Shown: positions 8,060 to 14,269, counted from the stretch's first letter. The stretch is DNA of 14,993 nucleotides from an uncultured Clostridia bacterium (GCA_934132805.1 CAKPAB010000032.1:1-14993), one strand, 5' to 3'. The notes: generated by a model not told the origin, from the letters alone. Made by a program: numbers and translations.

Positions 8060-8794
8060 ATGATAAAAGCTTATGCAAAATCAGACAAAGGAAACGTTAG
8101 AGAGACAAACGAAGACTATTTTTATATTTCAAATTCACTAGACGAAGTTCAAATATATCTATTAGCAGACGGAATGGGTGGATACAATGGAGGAGAAATA
8201 GCAAGTAAATTAGCTGTTCAAACAGCAAAAAATTATATAGAAAATAACTTTAAAGATATAGAAAAAGATAAAGATAGTATAATTCAATTATTAGGAAGTA
8301 GTATGGAATATGCAAATATGGTTGTATATGAAAAGGCAAAAGAAACGCCAGAACTACAAGGGATGGGAACAACATTAGAAATATGTCTAATATACAATAA
8401 TAAAGCATATATAGGACATGTTGGAGACAGCAGAATATATAGAGTTAGAAAACAATTTATTAGAAAATTAACACAAGACCATAGTTATGTGCAAAAATTA
8501 GTAAAAGAAGGGACAATAACAAAAGAACAAGCAGAACATCATCCACAAAAAAATATGTTAATGAAAGCATTAGGGTGCAATGCTTTTGTAGAGCCAGATG
8601 TAATGGTAAAAGGTTTTTTAAAAGATGATATAATAATAATGTGTTCTGATGGTTTATCAAATTTAGTTGACCAGCAAACTATATACGAAATAGCTTCAAA
8701 AAATATAGAGCAAGGAACAAAGGATTTAGTACAACTGGCAAAAGAAAGAGGCGGATATGATAACATCACAGTTGTAATAATAAAAAATATATAG
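8060..8794 (+). CDS. prpC: PP2C-family serine/threonine phosphatase PrpC (Stp)
   Basis: This is a metal-dependent PP2C phosphatase that reverses phosphorylation by the neighbouring PASTA kinase. The 244-residue cytoplasmic protein shows the PP2C motifs in order: RxxNED at 14-19, ADGMGG at 36-41 (metal-binding D37 and G38), GMGTT at 101-105, GHVGDSR at 119-125, TQDHS at 138-142, CSDGL at 195-199 (D197) and DNIT at 234-237 (D234). Length is typical of bacterial single-domain PP2C. AGAGGTGA precedes the ATG. It lies 48 bases upstream of prkC in the conserved order phosphatase then kinase. Confidence 0.93.
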   Translation: MIKAYAKSDKGNVRETNEDYFYISNSLDEVQIYLLADGMGGYNGGEIASKLAVQTAKNYIENNFKDIEKDKDSIIQLLGSSMEYANMVVYEKAKETPELQGMGTTLEICLIYNNKAYIGHVGDSRIYRVRKQFIRKLTQDHSYVQKLVKEGTITKEQAEHHPQKNMLMKALGCNAFVEPDVMVKGFLKDDIIIMCSDGLSNLVDQQTIYEIASKNIEQGTKDLVQLAKERGGYDNITVVIIKNI

Positions 8795-8842
8795 CGGTTT
8801 ACATCAGAAATAGATGAGTGTGATAAAAAAGGAGAGAAAAGT

Positions 8843-10807
8843 ATGAATTTAGAAGGGAAAATTCTAGGTAACAGATACGAAATTATAGAAAAAGTTGGAA
8901 ATGGCGGTATGGCTACAGTATACAAAGCTACAGACCTTGTTTTAAAAAGATATGTAGCTGTAAAGATACTAAGAGATGAATTTACAACAGATGAAGAGTT
9001 TATAAAAAGATTTGAAACAGAAGCACAATCAGCAGCAAGATTGGTACATGCAAATATTGTATCAATATTTGATGTTGGTGTTGACAATGGAATTTATTAC
9101 ATAGTAATGGAATTGATACAAGGAAAAACTTTAAAAGAAATAATTGTTGAAGAAAGAGGACCATTACCATGGAAATGGTCAGTAAATGTAGCAATTCAGA
9201 TAGCATCAGCATTAGAAATGGCACATAAAAACAATATTATACATAGAGATATAAAACCACATAATATAATAATAACAGAAGATGGTGTTGCAAAAGTCAC
9301 AGATTTTGGAATAGCAAAAGCAGTTTCAAACTCAACAATTACAGCATTTGGAACAACAATAGGCTCAGTTCATTATTTTTCACCAGAACATGCAAGAGGT
9401 GGATATACAGATGCTAAATCAGATATATATTCATTAGGTGTGGTAATGTATGAAATGGTGACAGGTAAAGTACCATTTGATGCTGATACACCGGTTTCAG
9501 TAGCATTAAAACATATGCAAGAAGAGCCAATACCACCAATCGAACTAAATTCACATTTGCCAGAGGCTGTAAATAAAATAATTCTAAAAGCATTGAAAAA
9601 AGATGCGACACTTAGATATCAAACAGCAACAGAATTATTACAAGACTTAAAAATGGCATTAAAAAATCCATCAGGAGATTTTGTAAATGATGTAGACTAT
9701 GACCCAACGGCAAAAACACAAAGGATACCGACACAAGATGTTGAAAAGATGCAAAAAGAATCTAGAAAAAAAGAAGATAATAAATTTGTGGCATTTGTAA
9801 AAAAACATAAAGTTTTAAGTTCAATTATAGGCTTGATATTATTGTTCTTTATAGCATTTGGTGGAACAATGTTGGTTTTAAATGTAACAAATCCTAAAGA
9901 AATAGAAATGCCTAATGTTGTGGGACTTACAAGAGAAGAAGCACAACAAAAAATAGAGGAAGCTAAACTTAAATTTGAAGTGCAATCAGAGGAATATAAT
10001 GCAGATGTGGAAGAAAATCATATTATAAGTCAAGACCCAACTTTTGTAGAAGGATATAGTAGAGTAAAACAAGGAAGTACAGTTAAGGTTGTTGTAAGTA
10101 AAGGAACAGAGAAAACTAAAGTACCAAAAGTTATAGGTATGCAAAAAGATGATGCTACAGAAGCGATAGAGGATGCAAAATTAAAGGTTGAAATAGTAGA
10201 GGAAACAAGTAAAAAAGTTCAAGAAGGCTATGTAATTAGTCAAGAGACTGATGCAAATACAGAGGTTAATGCAGGTGATACTGTTATAATTCATGTAAGT
10301 ACAGGTATAGAAAAGGCAACTGTTCCAGGAGTTATTGGTAAAACTCAAGACGAGGCTAAAAAGATTCTCCAAGATTTAGGCTTTGTTGTTACTGTTACAA
10401 CTACTGAGGATAGCTCAAAAGATAATGGTGTTGTTTTAAAACAAAGTTTAGATGAAGGTAAATCTGTTGAGAAAGGTGCAGCTATTACTATTACAGTAAA
10501 TAAATTGGCAGAAAAGAAAGCTGCTACAGTATATGTTAATGTAAAATCAATTACAGGTGGATATGTACAAGAAAAAAATGATGAAACATCAACAGAAACG
10601 GTCAAGAAGACAGTAAGGCTAAGAGTAGAAGCAAATGGAGAGACAATTTTTAATCAAGATGTAGACAAAAATAGTGTAAAAATTAATACAGGTGATGGAA
10701 AAGTTATTGGGACTGGAACAGTAACTATAAAAGTGTTTATAGATGATGTCAAAGAAAAGGAAAAAGACATAGATGTAAGAGAAATAAATTCATATACTTT
10801 TGATTAA
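8843..10807 (+). CDS. prkC: PASTA-domain serine/threonine protein kinase PrkC (StkP/PknB type)
   Basis: A membrane kinase whose outside PASTA repeats sense peptidoglycan fragments or lipid II and whose inside domain phosphorylates division, wall and translation proteins. Kinase domain about 10-275: glycine loop GNGGMATVY (19-27), K41, HRDIKPHN (D136), DFG (D154) and activation loop with threonines 165-172 before SPEH. The juxtamembrane stretch (about 280-322) is charged. One membrane helix lies at about 324-346. Three PASTA repeats follow at about 355-420, 425-488 and 493-554, each opening with a P-x-V-x-G motif. A further 100 residues (555-654) do not look like PASTA: a lysine-rich hinge then a beta-rich, charged tail of unknown role. 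AAAGGAGAG precedes the start. A terminator follows. Confidence 0.94.
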   Translation: MNLEGKILGNRYEIIEKVGNGGMATVYKATDLVLKRYVAVKILRDEFTTDEEFIKRFETEAQSAARLVHANIVSIFDVGVDNGIYYIVMELIQGKTLKEIIVEERGPLPWKWSVNVAIQIASALEMAHKNNIIHRDIKPHNIIITEDGVAKVTDFGIAKAVSNSTITAFGTTIGSVHYFSPEHARGGYTDAKSDIYSLGVVMYEMVTGKVPFDADTPVSVALKHMQEEPIPPIELNSHLPEAVNKIILKALKKDATLRYQTATELLQDLKMALKNPSGDFVNDVDYDPTAKTQRIPTQDVEKMQKESRKKEDNKFVAFVKKHKVLSSIIGLILLFFIAFGGTMLVLNVTNPKEIEMPNVVGLTREEAQQKIEEAKLKFEVQSEEYNADVEENHIISQDPTFVEGYSRVKQGSTVKVVVSKGTEKTKVPKVIGMQKDDATEAIEDAKLKVEIVEETSKKVQEGYVISQETDANTEVNAGDTVIIHVSTGIEKATVPGVIGKTQDEAKKILQDLGFVVTVTTTEDSSKDNGVVLKQSLDEGKSVEKGAAITITVNKLAEKKAATVYVNVKSITGGYVQEKNDETSTETVKKTVRLRVEANGETIFNQDVDKNSVKINTGDGKVIGTGTVTIKVFIDDVKEKEKDIDVREINSYTFD

Positions 10808-10849
10808 TACTTTTAAAAATTTAAGAACAATTTCCATAAAAGAGGAATA

Positions 10850-10878
10850 AAAAGACTAGGGTGCGTCTCTAGTCTTTT
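10850..10878 (+). terminator. Intrinsic terminator after prkC
   Basis: AAAAGACTAG (10850-10859) and CTAGTCTTTT (10869-10878) form a perfect 10-bp stem with a 9-base loop that ends in a T-run. It separates the prpC-prkC unit from the genes downstream. Confidence 0.75.
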
Positions 10879-10888
10879 AATATAGCTA

Positions 10889-10917
10889 TTGACAAAAATA
10901 TTCAAACGTATTAAAAT
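10889..10917 (+). promoter_or_regulatory. Strong promoter upstream of the DUF4160-DUF2442-rsgA-rpe unit
   Basis: TTGACA at 10889-10894 and TAAAAT at 10912-10917 have an exact 17-base spacer, ten bases past the prkC terminator. The leader to the first start codon would be about 115 nt. A second well-spaced pair, TTGAAA 10995-11000 and TATAAT 11018-11023, would start transcription inside the ribosome binding site and is less likely to be productive. Confidence 0.6.
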
Positions 10918-11036
10918 ATAGAAACATCTATAGCTTTTTATGTCAATTTTAATTTTAATTCAAAATTTTATTATCAAAAAAACTCAAATAAAAATTGAAA
11001 AAATCAAAATATAATGTTATAATCAAAGGAGGTAAT

Positions 11037-11303
11037 ATGCCGGTTATTTCACAATTTTATGGAATATTAATATATATGTATAGAGAAATAGGTGGGCATC
11101 ATAATGAGCCACATATACATATAAAATATAATGAATTTGAAATGTCTATTACAATAAATGGAAAAGTATTAAATGGAAAAATGCCAAAAAAACAAAAGAA
11201 ATTAGTAGATGCATGGTTAGAATTACATAAAGAAGAATTAAATGCTGCTTGGTATGCATTAAATAATGATGGAGAAATAATAAAAATAAAAGGATTGGAG
11301 TAA
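11037..11303 (+). CDS. DUF4160 family protein
   Basis: This 88-residue protein matches my recollection of the DUF4160 family: an N-terminal MPVISQFYGILIYMY, then a histidine-rich turn (GGHHNEPHIHIKY) and a C-terminal helix rich in K, W and L with HKEEL. DUF4160 is of unknown biochemical function and is very often found directly upstream of DUF2442, in an arrangement regarded as toxin-antitoxin-like. I start it at ATG 11037, where AAAGGAGG at 11025-11032 is close upstream. The frame is open back to a TTG at 10995, but that lies in the presumed promoter. It is the first gene of the unit and 5 bases separate it from the next. Confidence 0.8.
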   Translation: MPVISQFYGILIYMYREIGGHHNEPHIHIKYNEFEMSITINGKVLNGKMPKKQKKLVDAWLELHKEELNAAWYALNNDGEIIKIKGLE

Positions 11304-11308
11304 ATATT

Positions 11309-11554
11309 ATGAGACCAAAAGCTATAGATGTAAAGATTTTAAATAATTATGAATTAGAAATACTATTTGATAATAAGGAAAAGAGGATATTTGATGTAAA
11401 ACCTTATTTTAAATTTAAAATATTTAAAGAATTGAAAGATGTAGAAAAGTTTAAAAAAGTGCAAATATCAGGGCTATCAATAGAATGGGAAAATGGGGCA
11501 GATATATGTCCAGATGAACTATATAAAAATAGTAGAGAAATAATGGAGGAATAA
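11309..11554 (+). CDS. DUF2442 family protein
   Basis: This 81-residue protein fits DUF2442: alternating strands in the first half (ELEILFDNKEKRIFDV) and the family's characteristic tail WENGADICPDELY at about 60-72. DUF2442 is the usual partner of DUF4160; which of the two, if either, is toxin or antitoxin is not established from sequence. GGAG at 11297-11300 lies 8 bases before the ATG. Its TAA stop shares one base with the ATG of rsgA (TAATG), so ribosomes finishing here can restart on rsgA. Confidence 0.8.
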   Translation: MRPKAIDVKILNNYELEILFDNKEKRIFDVKPYFKFKIFKELKDVEKFKKVQISGLSIEWENGADICPDELYKNSREIMEE

Positions 11555-12474
11555 TGCAAGGTTTAATAATAGAAAATATATCAAACTTATACCAAATAAA
11601 AACAAAAAATGGAATATACGAAGCAAATGCAAGAGGAAAATTCAAAAAAGAAGAAATAACACCAGTAGTAGGAGATAATGTAGAAATACAAATTTTAGAC
11701 GAAGAAAACAAAAAAGCAATAATAGAAGAAATAAAAACACGAACAACATATGTAAAAAGACCCAAAATGAGTAATATAACCCAACTGATACTAGTAGTAT
11801 CCAGTAAAAACCCAAAACCTGACTTATTACTATTAGACAAGCAGTTAGCATTTGTAGAATTCTTAGAAATAAAAGCAACAATAGTTTTGAACAAAACAGA
11901 CCTTGACAAAAAGAAAGAATTTGAAAAAATAAAAGAGGTATATCAAAATATTGGGTATACAGTAATAGAAACAATAGCCAAACCAGATGAAAAGGCAAAA
12001 GATAGCAAAATGATAAATAAAACATTTATAGGAATTAAAGAATTAGAAGAAAAGCTAAAAGGGAATATAAATGCATTTTCAGGTAATTCAGGTGTAGGAA
12101 AATCAACATTAATCAATGCAATATTCAAAGATACAATAACACAAGAAGGAGAAATAAGTAATAGAAATAAAAAAGGAAAAAATACTACAACTTCAACAAG
12201 ATTATATGAAATAGATAAAGATACTTATATTGCTGATACGCCAGGTTTTTCAACATTTGACATATCAGAAATAGAATACAAAGAATTAGATAAATATTTT
12301 AAAGAATTTAGAATACCATTAGAAAATTGTGAGTTTGTTGGTTGCACACATATAAAGGAAGAAAATTGTGGAATAAAACAAGCATTACAACAAGGAAAAA
12401 TAGATGAAGGCAGATATGAGAGATTTTGCAAAATCTATGAAGAATTGAAAGAAAAAGATAAATATAAATATTAA
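11554..12474 (+). CDS. rsgA: Ribosome small-subunit-dependent GTPase RsgA (CpgA)
   Basis: RsgA binds the 30S subunit late in assembly and acts as a checkpoint GTPase. In Bacillus the homologue CpgA is a target of the PrkC kinase. The 306-residue protein has the three expected parts. An N-terminal OB-fold spans about 1-65. A circularly permuted GTPase has its motifs in the order G4 NKTD (113-116), G1 GNSGVGKST (177-185), the threonine-rich switch (about 208-215) and G3 DTPG (228-231). A C-terminal zinc-binding element has C259, C264, H266 and C272. GGAGGA at 11545-11550 lies inside the end of the DUF2442 gene. rpe follows after 23 bases. The prkC-rsgA-rpe order is the conserved Firmicute arrangement, here interrupted by the DUF pair. 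Confidence 0.94.
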   Translation: MQGLIIENISNLYQIKTKNGIYEANARGKFKKEEITPVVGDNVEIQILDEENKKAIIEEIKTRTTYVKRPKMSNITQLILVVSSKNPKPDLLLLDKQLAFVEFLEIKATIVLNKTDLDKKKEFEKIKEVYQNIGYTVIETIAKPDEKAKDSKMINKTFIGIKELEEKLKGNINAFSGNSGVGKSTLINAIFKDTITQEGEISNRNKKGKNTTTSTRLYEIDKDTYIADTPGFSTFDISEIEYKELDKYFKEFRIPLENCEFVGCTHIKEENCGIKQALQQGKIDEGRYERFCKIYEELKEKDKYKY

Positions 12475-12497
12475 TTTTTAAATAGGAGGAAAATAAA

Positions 12498-13157
12498 ATG
12501 ATAGAAATATCAACATCAATACTTTCAGTAAAAAAAGGAGAAGAGTCACAAACATTTTTTGCATTAGAAAAAGCAAAAACAGATTATTTTCATATAGATG
12601 TTATGGATGGAAAATTTGTAGAAAAAAATACATATAACAAAATGTTAGAATATGCATCATATATAAAAAGAATATCAAATTTGCCATTAGATATACACTT
12701 AATGGTAGAGGATGTAAATTCAGCAATTGACGATTTTTTAGCAGTTGAGCCTAATATAATTACTTTTCATTATGAAGCTTGCAAAGATAAAGAAGAAGTT
12801 AAGCAAATTATAAAAAAAATAAAGGAAAATCATTGCAGAGTTGGACTAAGTGTAAAACCCGAGACTAAAATAGAAGAGATATATGAATTTTTACCATATA
12901 TTCATATGTGCTTAGTGATGACTGTTGAGCCTGGAAAAGGTGGACAAACTCTTTTGACAGATATGGTGGATAAAATTTCAACTTTGAAAAATTATATTGA
13001 TAAAAATAATATTGATGTTGATATAGAGGCTGATGGTGGAATTAATTTGAAAACTGCACAAGCTGTTAAAGAAGCGGGAGCAAATATATTAGTATCTGGA
13101 ACAGCAATCTTAATAGCTAAGGATTATAAAGTTATTATAGATGAATTGAAAAGATAA
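12498..13157 (+). CDS. rpe: Ribulose-phosphate 3-epimerase
   Basis: Rpe interconverts ribulose-5-phosphate and xylulose-5-phosphate in the non-oxidative pentose phosphate pathway. The 219-residue TIM barrel keeps the active-site set: S7 in TSIL, H32 and D34 in HIDVMDG, H67 and M69 in HLM, M141 before the phosphate loop (EPGKGGQ), and D179 in EADGG. It is somewhat divergent: the common PSIL and VNPG motifs are TSIL and VEPG. AGGAGG precedes the ATG. It is co-transcribed with rsgA; the thiamine pyrophosphokinase gene that often follows rpe in Firmicutes is missing, replaced by the toxin-antitoxin pair. No convincing terminator follows the stop. Confidence 0.9.
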   Translation: MIEISTSILSVKKGEESQTFFALEKAKTDYFHIDVMDGKFVEKNTYNKMLEYASYIKRISNLPLDIHLMVEDVNSAIDDFLAVEPNIITFHYEACKDKEEVKQIIKKIKENHCRVGLSVKPETKIEEIYEFLPYIHMCLVMTVEPGKGGQTLLTDMVDKISTLKNYIDKNNIDVDIEADGGINLKTAQAVKEAGANILVSGTAILIAKDYKVIIDELKR

Positions 13158-13162
13158 AAAAC

Positions 13163-13190
13163 TTGACAAATTGAGTTTATTTGATATAAT
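13163..13190 (+). promoter_or_regulatory. Promoter of the nucleotidyltransferase-HEPT pair
   Basis: A consensus TTGACA (13163-13168) and a consensus TATAAT (13185-13190) have a 16-base spacer, only five bases after the rpe stop. It shares the extended CTTGACAAATT with the greA promoter. Confidence 0.7.
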
Positions 13191-13226
13191 GGCATTATAA
13201 AAAATTGTTAATTAAAATATTTTGAT

Positions 13227-13262
13227 GGAGGTATGTTAGAAAAAAACTAACATAAAGAAAAA
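13227..13262 (+). promoter_or_regulatory. Shine-Dalgarno separated from its start codon by a hairpin
   Basis: GGAGGT at 13227-13232 is 31 bases from the start at 13263, too far for normal initiation. Between them TATGTTAG (13232-13239) and CTAACATA (13247-13254) form a perfect 8-bp stem with an A7 loop. Folding it leaves eight unpaired bases before the ATG, restoring normal spacing. An ATG at 13233 starts a five-codon mini-ORF (MLEKN) inside the hairpin, but only one base from GGAGG. Confidence 0.55.
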
Positions 13263-13550
13263 ATGAAATTTGGGTTACCAGAAAAAACATATAATGCAAT
13301 AAAAAAAGTTATAGAAAATAATGCTAAATATAAATTCAAATTATTTGGGTCAAGGGCAAGAGGGACGTTCAAAAAGAATTCTGATATAGACTTGGCAATA
13401 TTTGATAATGTCAATAGAAAAGATGAATACAAAATAAGAAATGAAATAGATGAGTTGGATATTATTTATAAGGTGGATCTGGTTTTTATAAATAGTAATA
13501 CGAAGATTGAATTATTGAAATCAATAGAAAAGGAAGGAGTTGATTTCTAA
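13263..13550 (+). CDS. MntA-like minimal nucleotidyltransferase (antitoxin of a MntA-HepT pair)
   Basis: This is a 95-residue minimal nucleotidyltransferase. It has the motif G29-S30, ten residues, then D41-x-D43 (GSRARG ... SDIDL), exactly the GSX10DXD signature of MntA. A third acidic residue is likely D72 in KVDLVF. Known MntA proteins neutralise the HepT toxin by transferring AMP groups to a tyrosine near the HepT active site. The ATG at 13263 is the only sensible start, but its ribosome site is unusual: the GGAGGT lies beyond a hairpin, with only a weak purine stretch adjacent. The stop overlaps the next gene by one base (TAATG), so the two are translationally coupled in the order antitoxin then toxin. 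Confidence 0.85.
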   Translation: MKFGLPEKTYNAIKKVIENNAKYKFKLFGSRARGTFKKNSDIDLAIFDNVNRKDEYKIRNEIDELDIIYKVDLVFINSNTKIELLKSIEKEGVDF

Positions 13551-13936
13551 TGAAAAGATTTGAAGAAAGAAAAGAAGACTTAAAAAATGCTGCAAATAGA
13601 TTAGAAGAAGCATTACACAAAGAAGTGTCTGAGTTAGAAATTGATGGGATATTACATAGATTTGAATTTACATTTGAGTTAGCATGGAAAATTATGAAAG
13701 ACTGTTTAGAAGAGCAAGGTATAGTTGGAAAGATAGGAAGCCCAAGAGAAATGATAAAAGAAGCTTTTTCGATAGGCTTAATTGAAAATGGAGAAGAATG
13801 GTTAAATATGATAACATCAAGAAATGAATTATCACATTTATATGATGAAGAAACTTCTAGAGAGATATATGATGATATAAAAGGGACATATATTTTTGAG
13901 ATAAAAAAATTAATTAAGAAATTAGACACGATTTAA
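13550..13936 (+). CDS. HEPT-domain toxin, HI0074/HepT-like nucleotidyltransferase partner
   Basis: This is a 128-residue, all-helical HEPT protein of the HI0074 type ('nucleotidyltransferase substrate binding protein'), recognisable from HRFEFTFELAWKIMK and the C-terminal RNELSHLYDEE. The residues R91, H96 and Y98 make an exact RX4HXY motif, the active site of HepT RNases; in characterised systems the tyrosine is the site of AMPylation by MntA. The gene starts on the last base of the nucleotidyltransferase stop codon and has AAGGA upstream. Family knowledge supports a toxin-antitoxin reading, but HI0074-type members are less well tested than HepT proper, so the toxin role here is inference. 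Confidence 0.83.
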   Translation: MKRFEERKEDLKNAANRLEEALHKEVSELEIDGILHRFEFTFELAWKIMKDCLEEQGIVGKIGSPREMIKEAFSIGLIENGEEWLNMITSRNELSHLYDEETSREIYDDIKGTYIFEIKKLIKKLDTI

Positions 13937-14013
13937 TAAAAATAGAAAAAACAAAAGAAAAGTATACTAAAAATGGGGGTAAAAAACAAATGAACAATTT
14001 TGGGAGAATAGAA

Positions 14014-14028
14014 AAGGCTGAAAGCCTT
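14014..14028 (+). repeat. Short perfect hairpin AAGGCT-GAA-AGCCTT
   Basis: A 6-bp stem with a three-base loop within the mini-ORF. It is compact and more GC-rich than its surroundings. Confidence 0.5.
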
Positions 14029-14037
14029 GCAACTGTG

Positions 14038-14051
14038 CACACACACACACA
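14038..14051 (+). repeat. CA dinucleotide repeat, seven units
   Basis: Seven consecutive CA units, extended to an alternating purine-pyrimidine run from GTG to ATG (14035-14054). Such runs are rare in this base composition and prone to slippage. Confidence 0.8.
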
Positions 14052-14069
14052 TGTAATTTACGAAATAAC

Positions 14070-14092
14070 AAAACTTTAATTAATAAAGTTTT
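14070..14092 (+). terminator. Possible weak terminator of the nucleotidyltransferase-HEPT unit
   Basis: AAAACTTTA (14070-14078) and TAAAGTTTT (14084-14092) form a perfect 9-bp stem with a 5-base loop, ending in TTTT. It contains a single G-C pair, so strength is doubtful. It is the first hairpin of terminator type after the HEPT stop, 134 bases downstream. Confidence 0.35.
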
Positions 14093-14120
14093 ATTAATCA
14101 TACATAAAATAATAAAAGAA

Positions 14121-14172
14121 GATAGGAATATTATGCCTGTGGCTATATTAGACATAGGATAATATTGCTGTC
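14121..14172 (+). repeat. Long imperfect inverted repeat (19 bp stem)
   Basis: GATAG (14121-14125) pairs with CTGTC (14168-14172), AATATTAT (14127-14134) with ATAATATT (14159-14166), and CCTGTG (14136-14141) with CATAGG (14153-14158). The segments are separated by a G-G mismatch and a bulged G, around an 11-base loop. Two further A-T pairs extend the base. It is not followed by a T-run, so it resembles a structured RNA or an element end more than a terminator. Confidence 0.65.
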
Positions 14173-14237
14173 TTATTTGCGTTGCATTGATATTTTTAAC
14201 TTAAAAATGAATTGCAAAATAAATAAGTTATTAACAT

Positions 14238-14269
14238 TATTAAGCAAGTATGTTCAAAATTGCTTAATA
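14238..14269 (+). repeat. 10-bp inverted repeat upstream of the pilin-like gene
   Basis: TATTAAGCAA (14238-14247) and TTGCTTAATA (14260-14269) are perfect complements around a 12-base loop, 39 bases before the pilin-like start. A possible promoter, TTGCAA 14212-14217 and CATTAT 14235-14240 at 17-base spacing, lies just upstream and overlaps the left arm, so an operator or a leader hairpin are both possible. Confidence 0.5.

Larger units (their letters stand above)
13990..14079 (+). other. Candidate 29-residue mini-ORF with an HTHTH repeat
   Basis: ATG 13990 to TAA 14077-14079 encodes 29 residues (starts MNNFGRIEKAESL). The histidine-threonine run HTHTH comes from the CA repeat. GGGGG at 13975-13979 is at a plausible distance for a ribosome binding site, though a pure G-run is unusual. 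A weakly similar stretch (RASLTQAKTVYMYM) is encoded on the minus strand at 79-120. It could be a leader peptide, a degenerate gene fragment or chance. Confidence 0.25.

Noticed and set aside
8539..9087. Minus-strand 182-codon open frame across the prpC-prkC junction
   Set aside because: It overlaps two conserved genes on the other strand and has no family-like motif; the length is explained by the codon bias of the sense genes.
10889..10946. Divergent promoter pair formed by TTGACA (plus) and TGTCAA at 10941-10946 (minus)
   Set aside because: The minus-strand -35 lacks a properly spaced -10, and no gene lies leftward on the minus strand.
13158..13181. Possible terminator after rpe (AAACTT ... 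GAGTTT)
   Set aside because: Only six pairs including a wobble, no T-run, and it coincides with the -35 region of a consensus promoter.
13486..13929. Minus-strand 147-codon open frame antisense to the HEPT gene
   Set aside because: It is the mirror of a recognised HEPT protein with an intact RX4HXY motif, and no start signal is visible.
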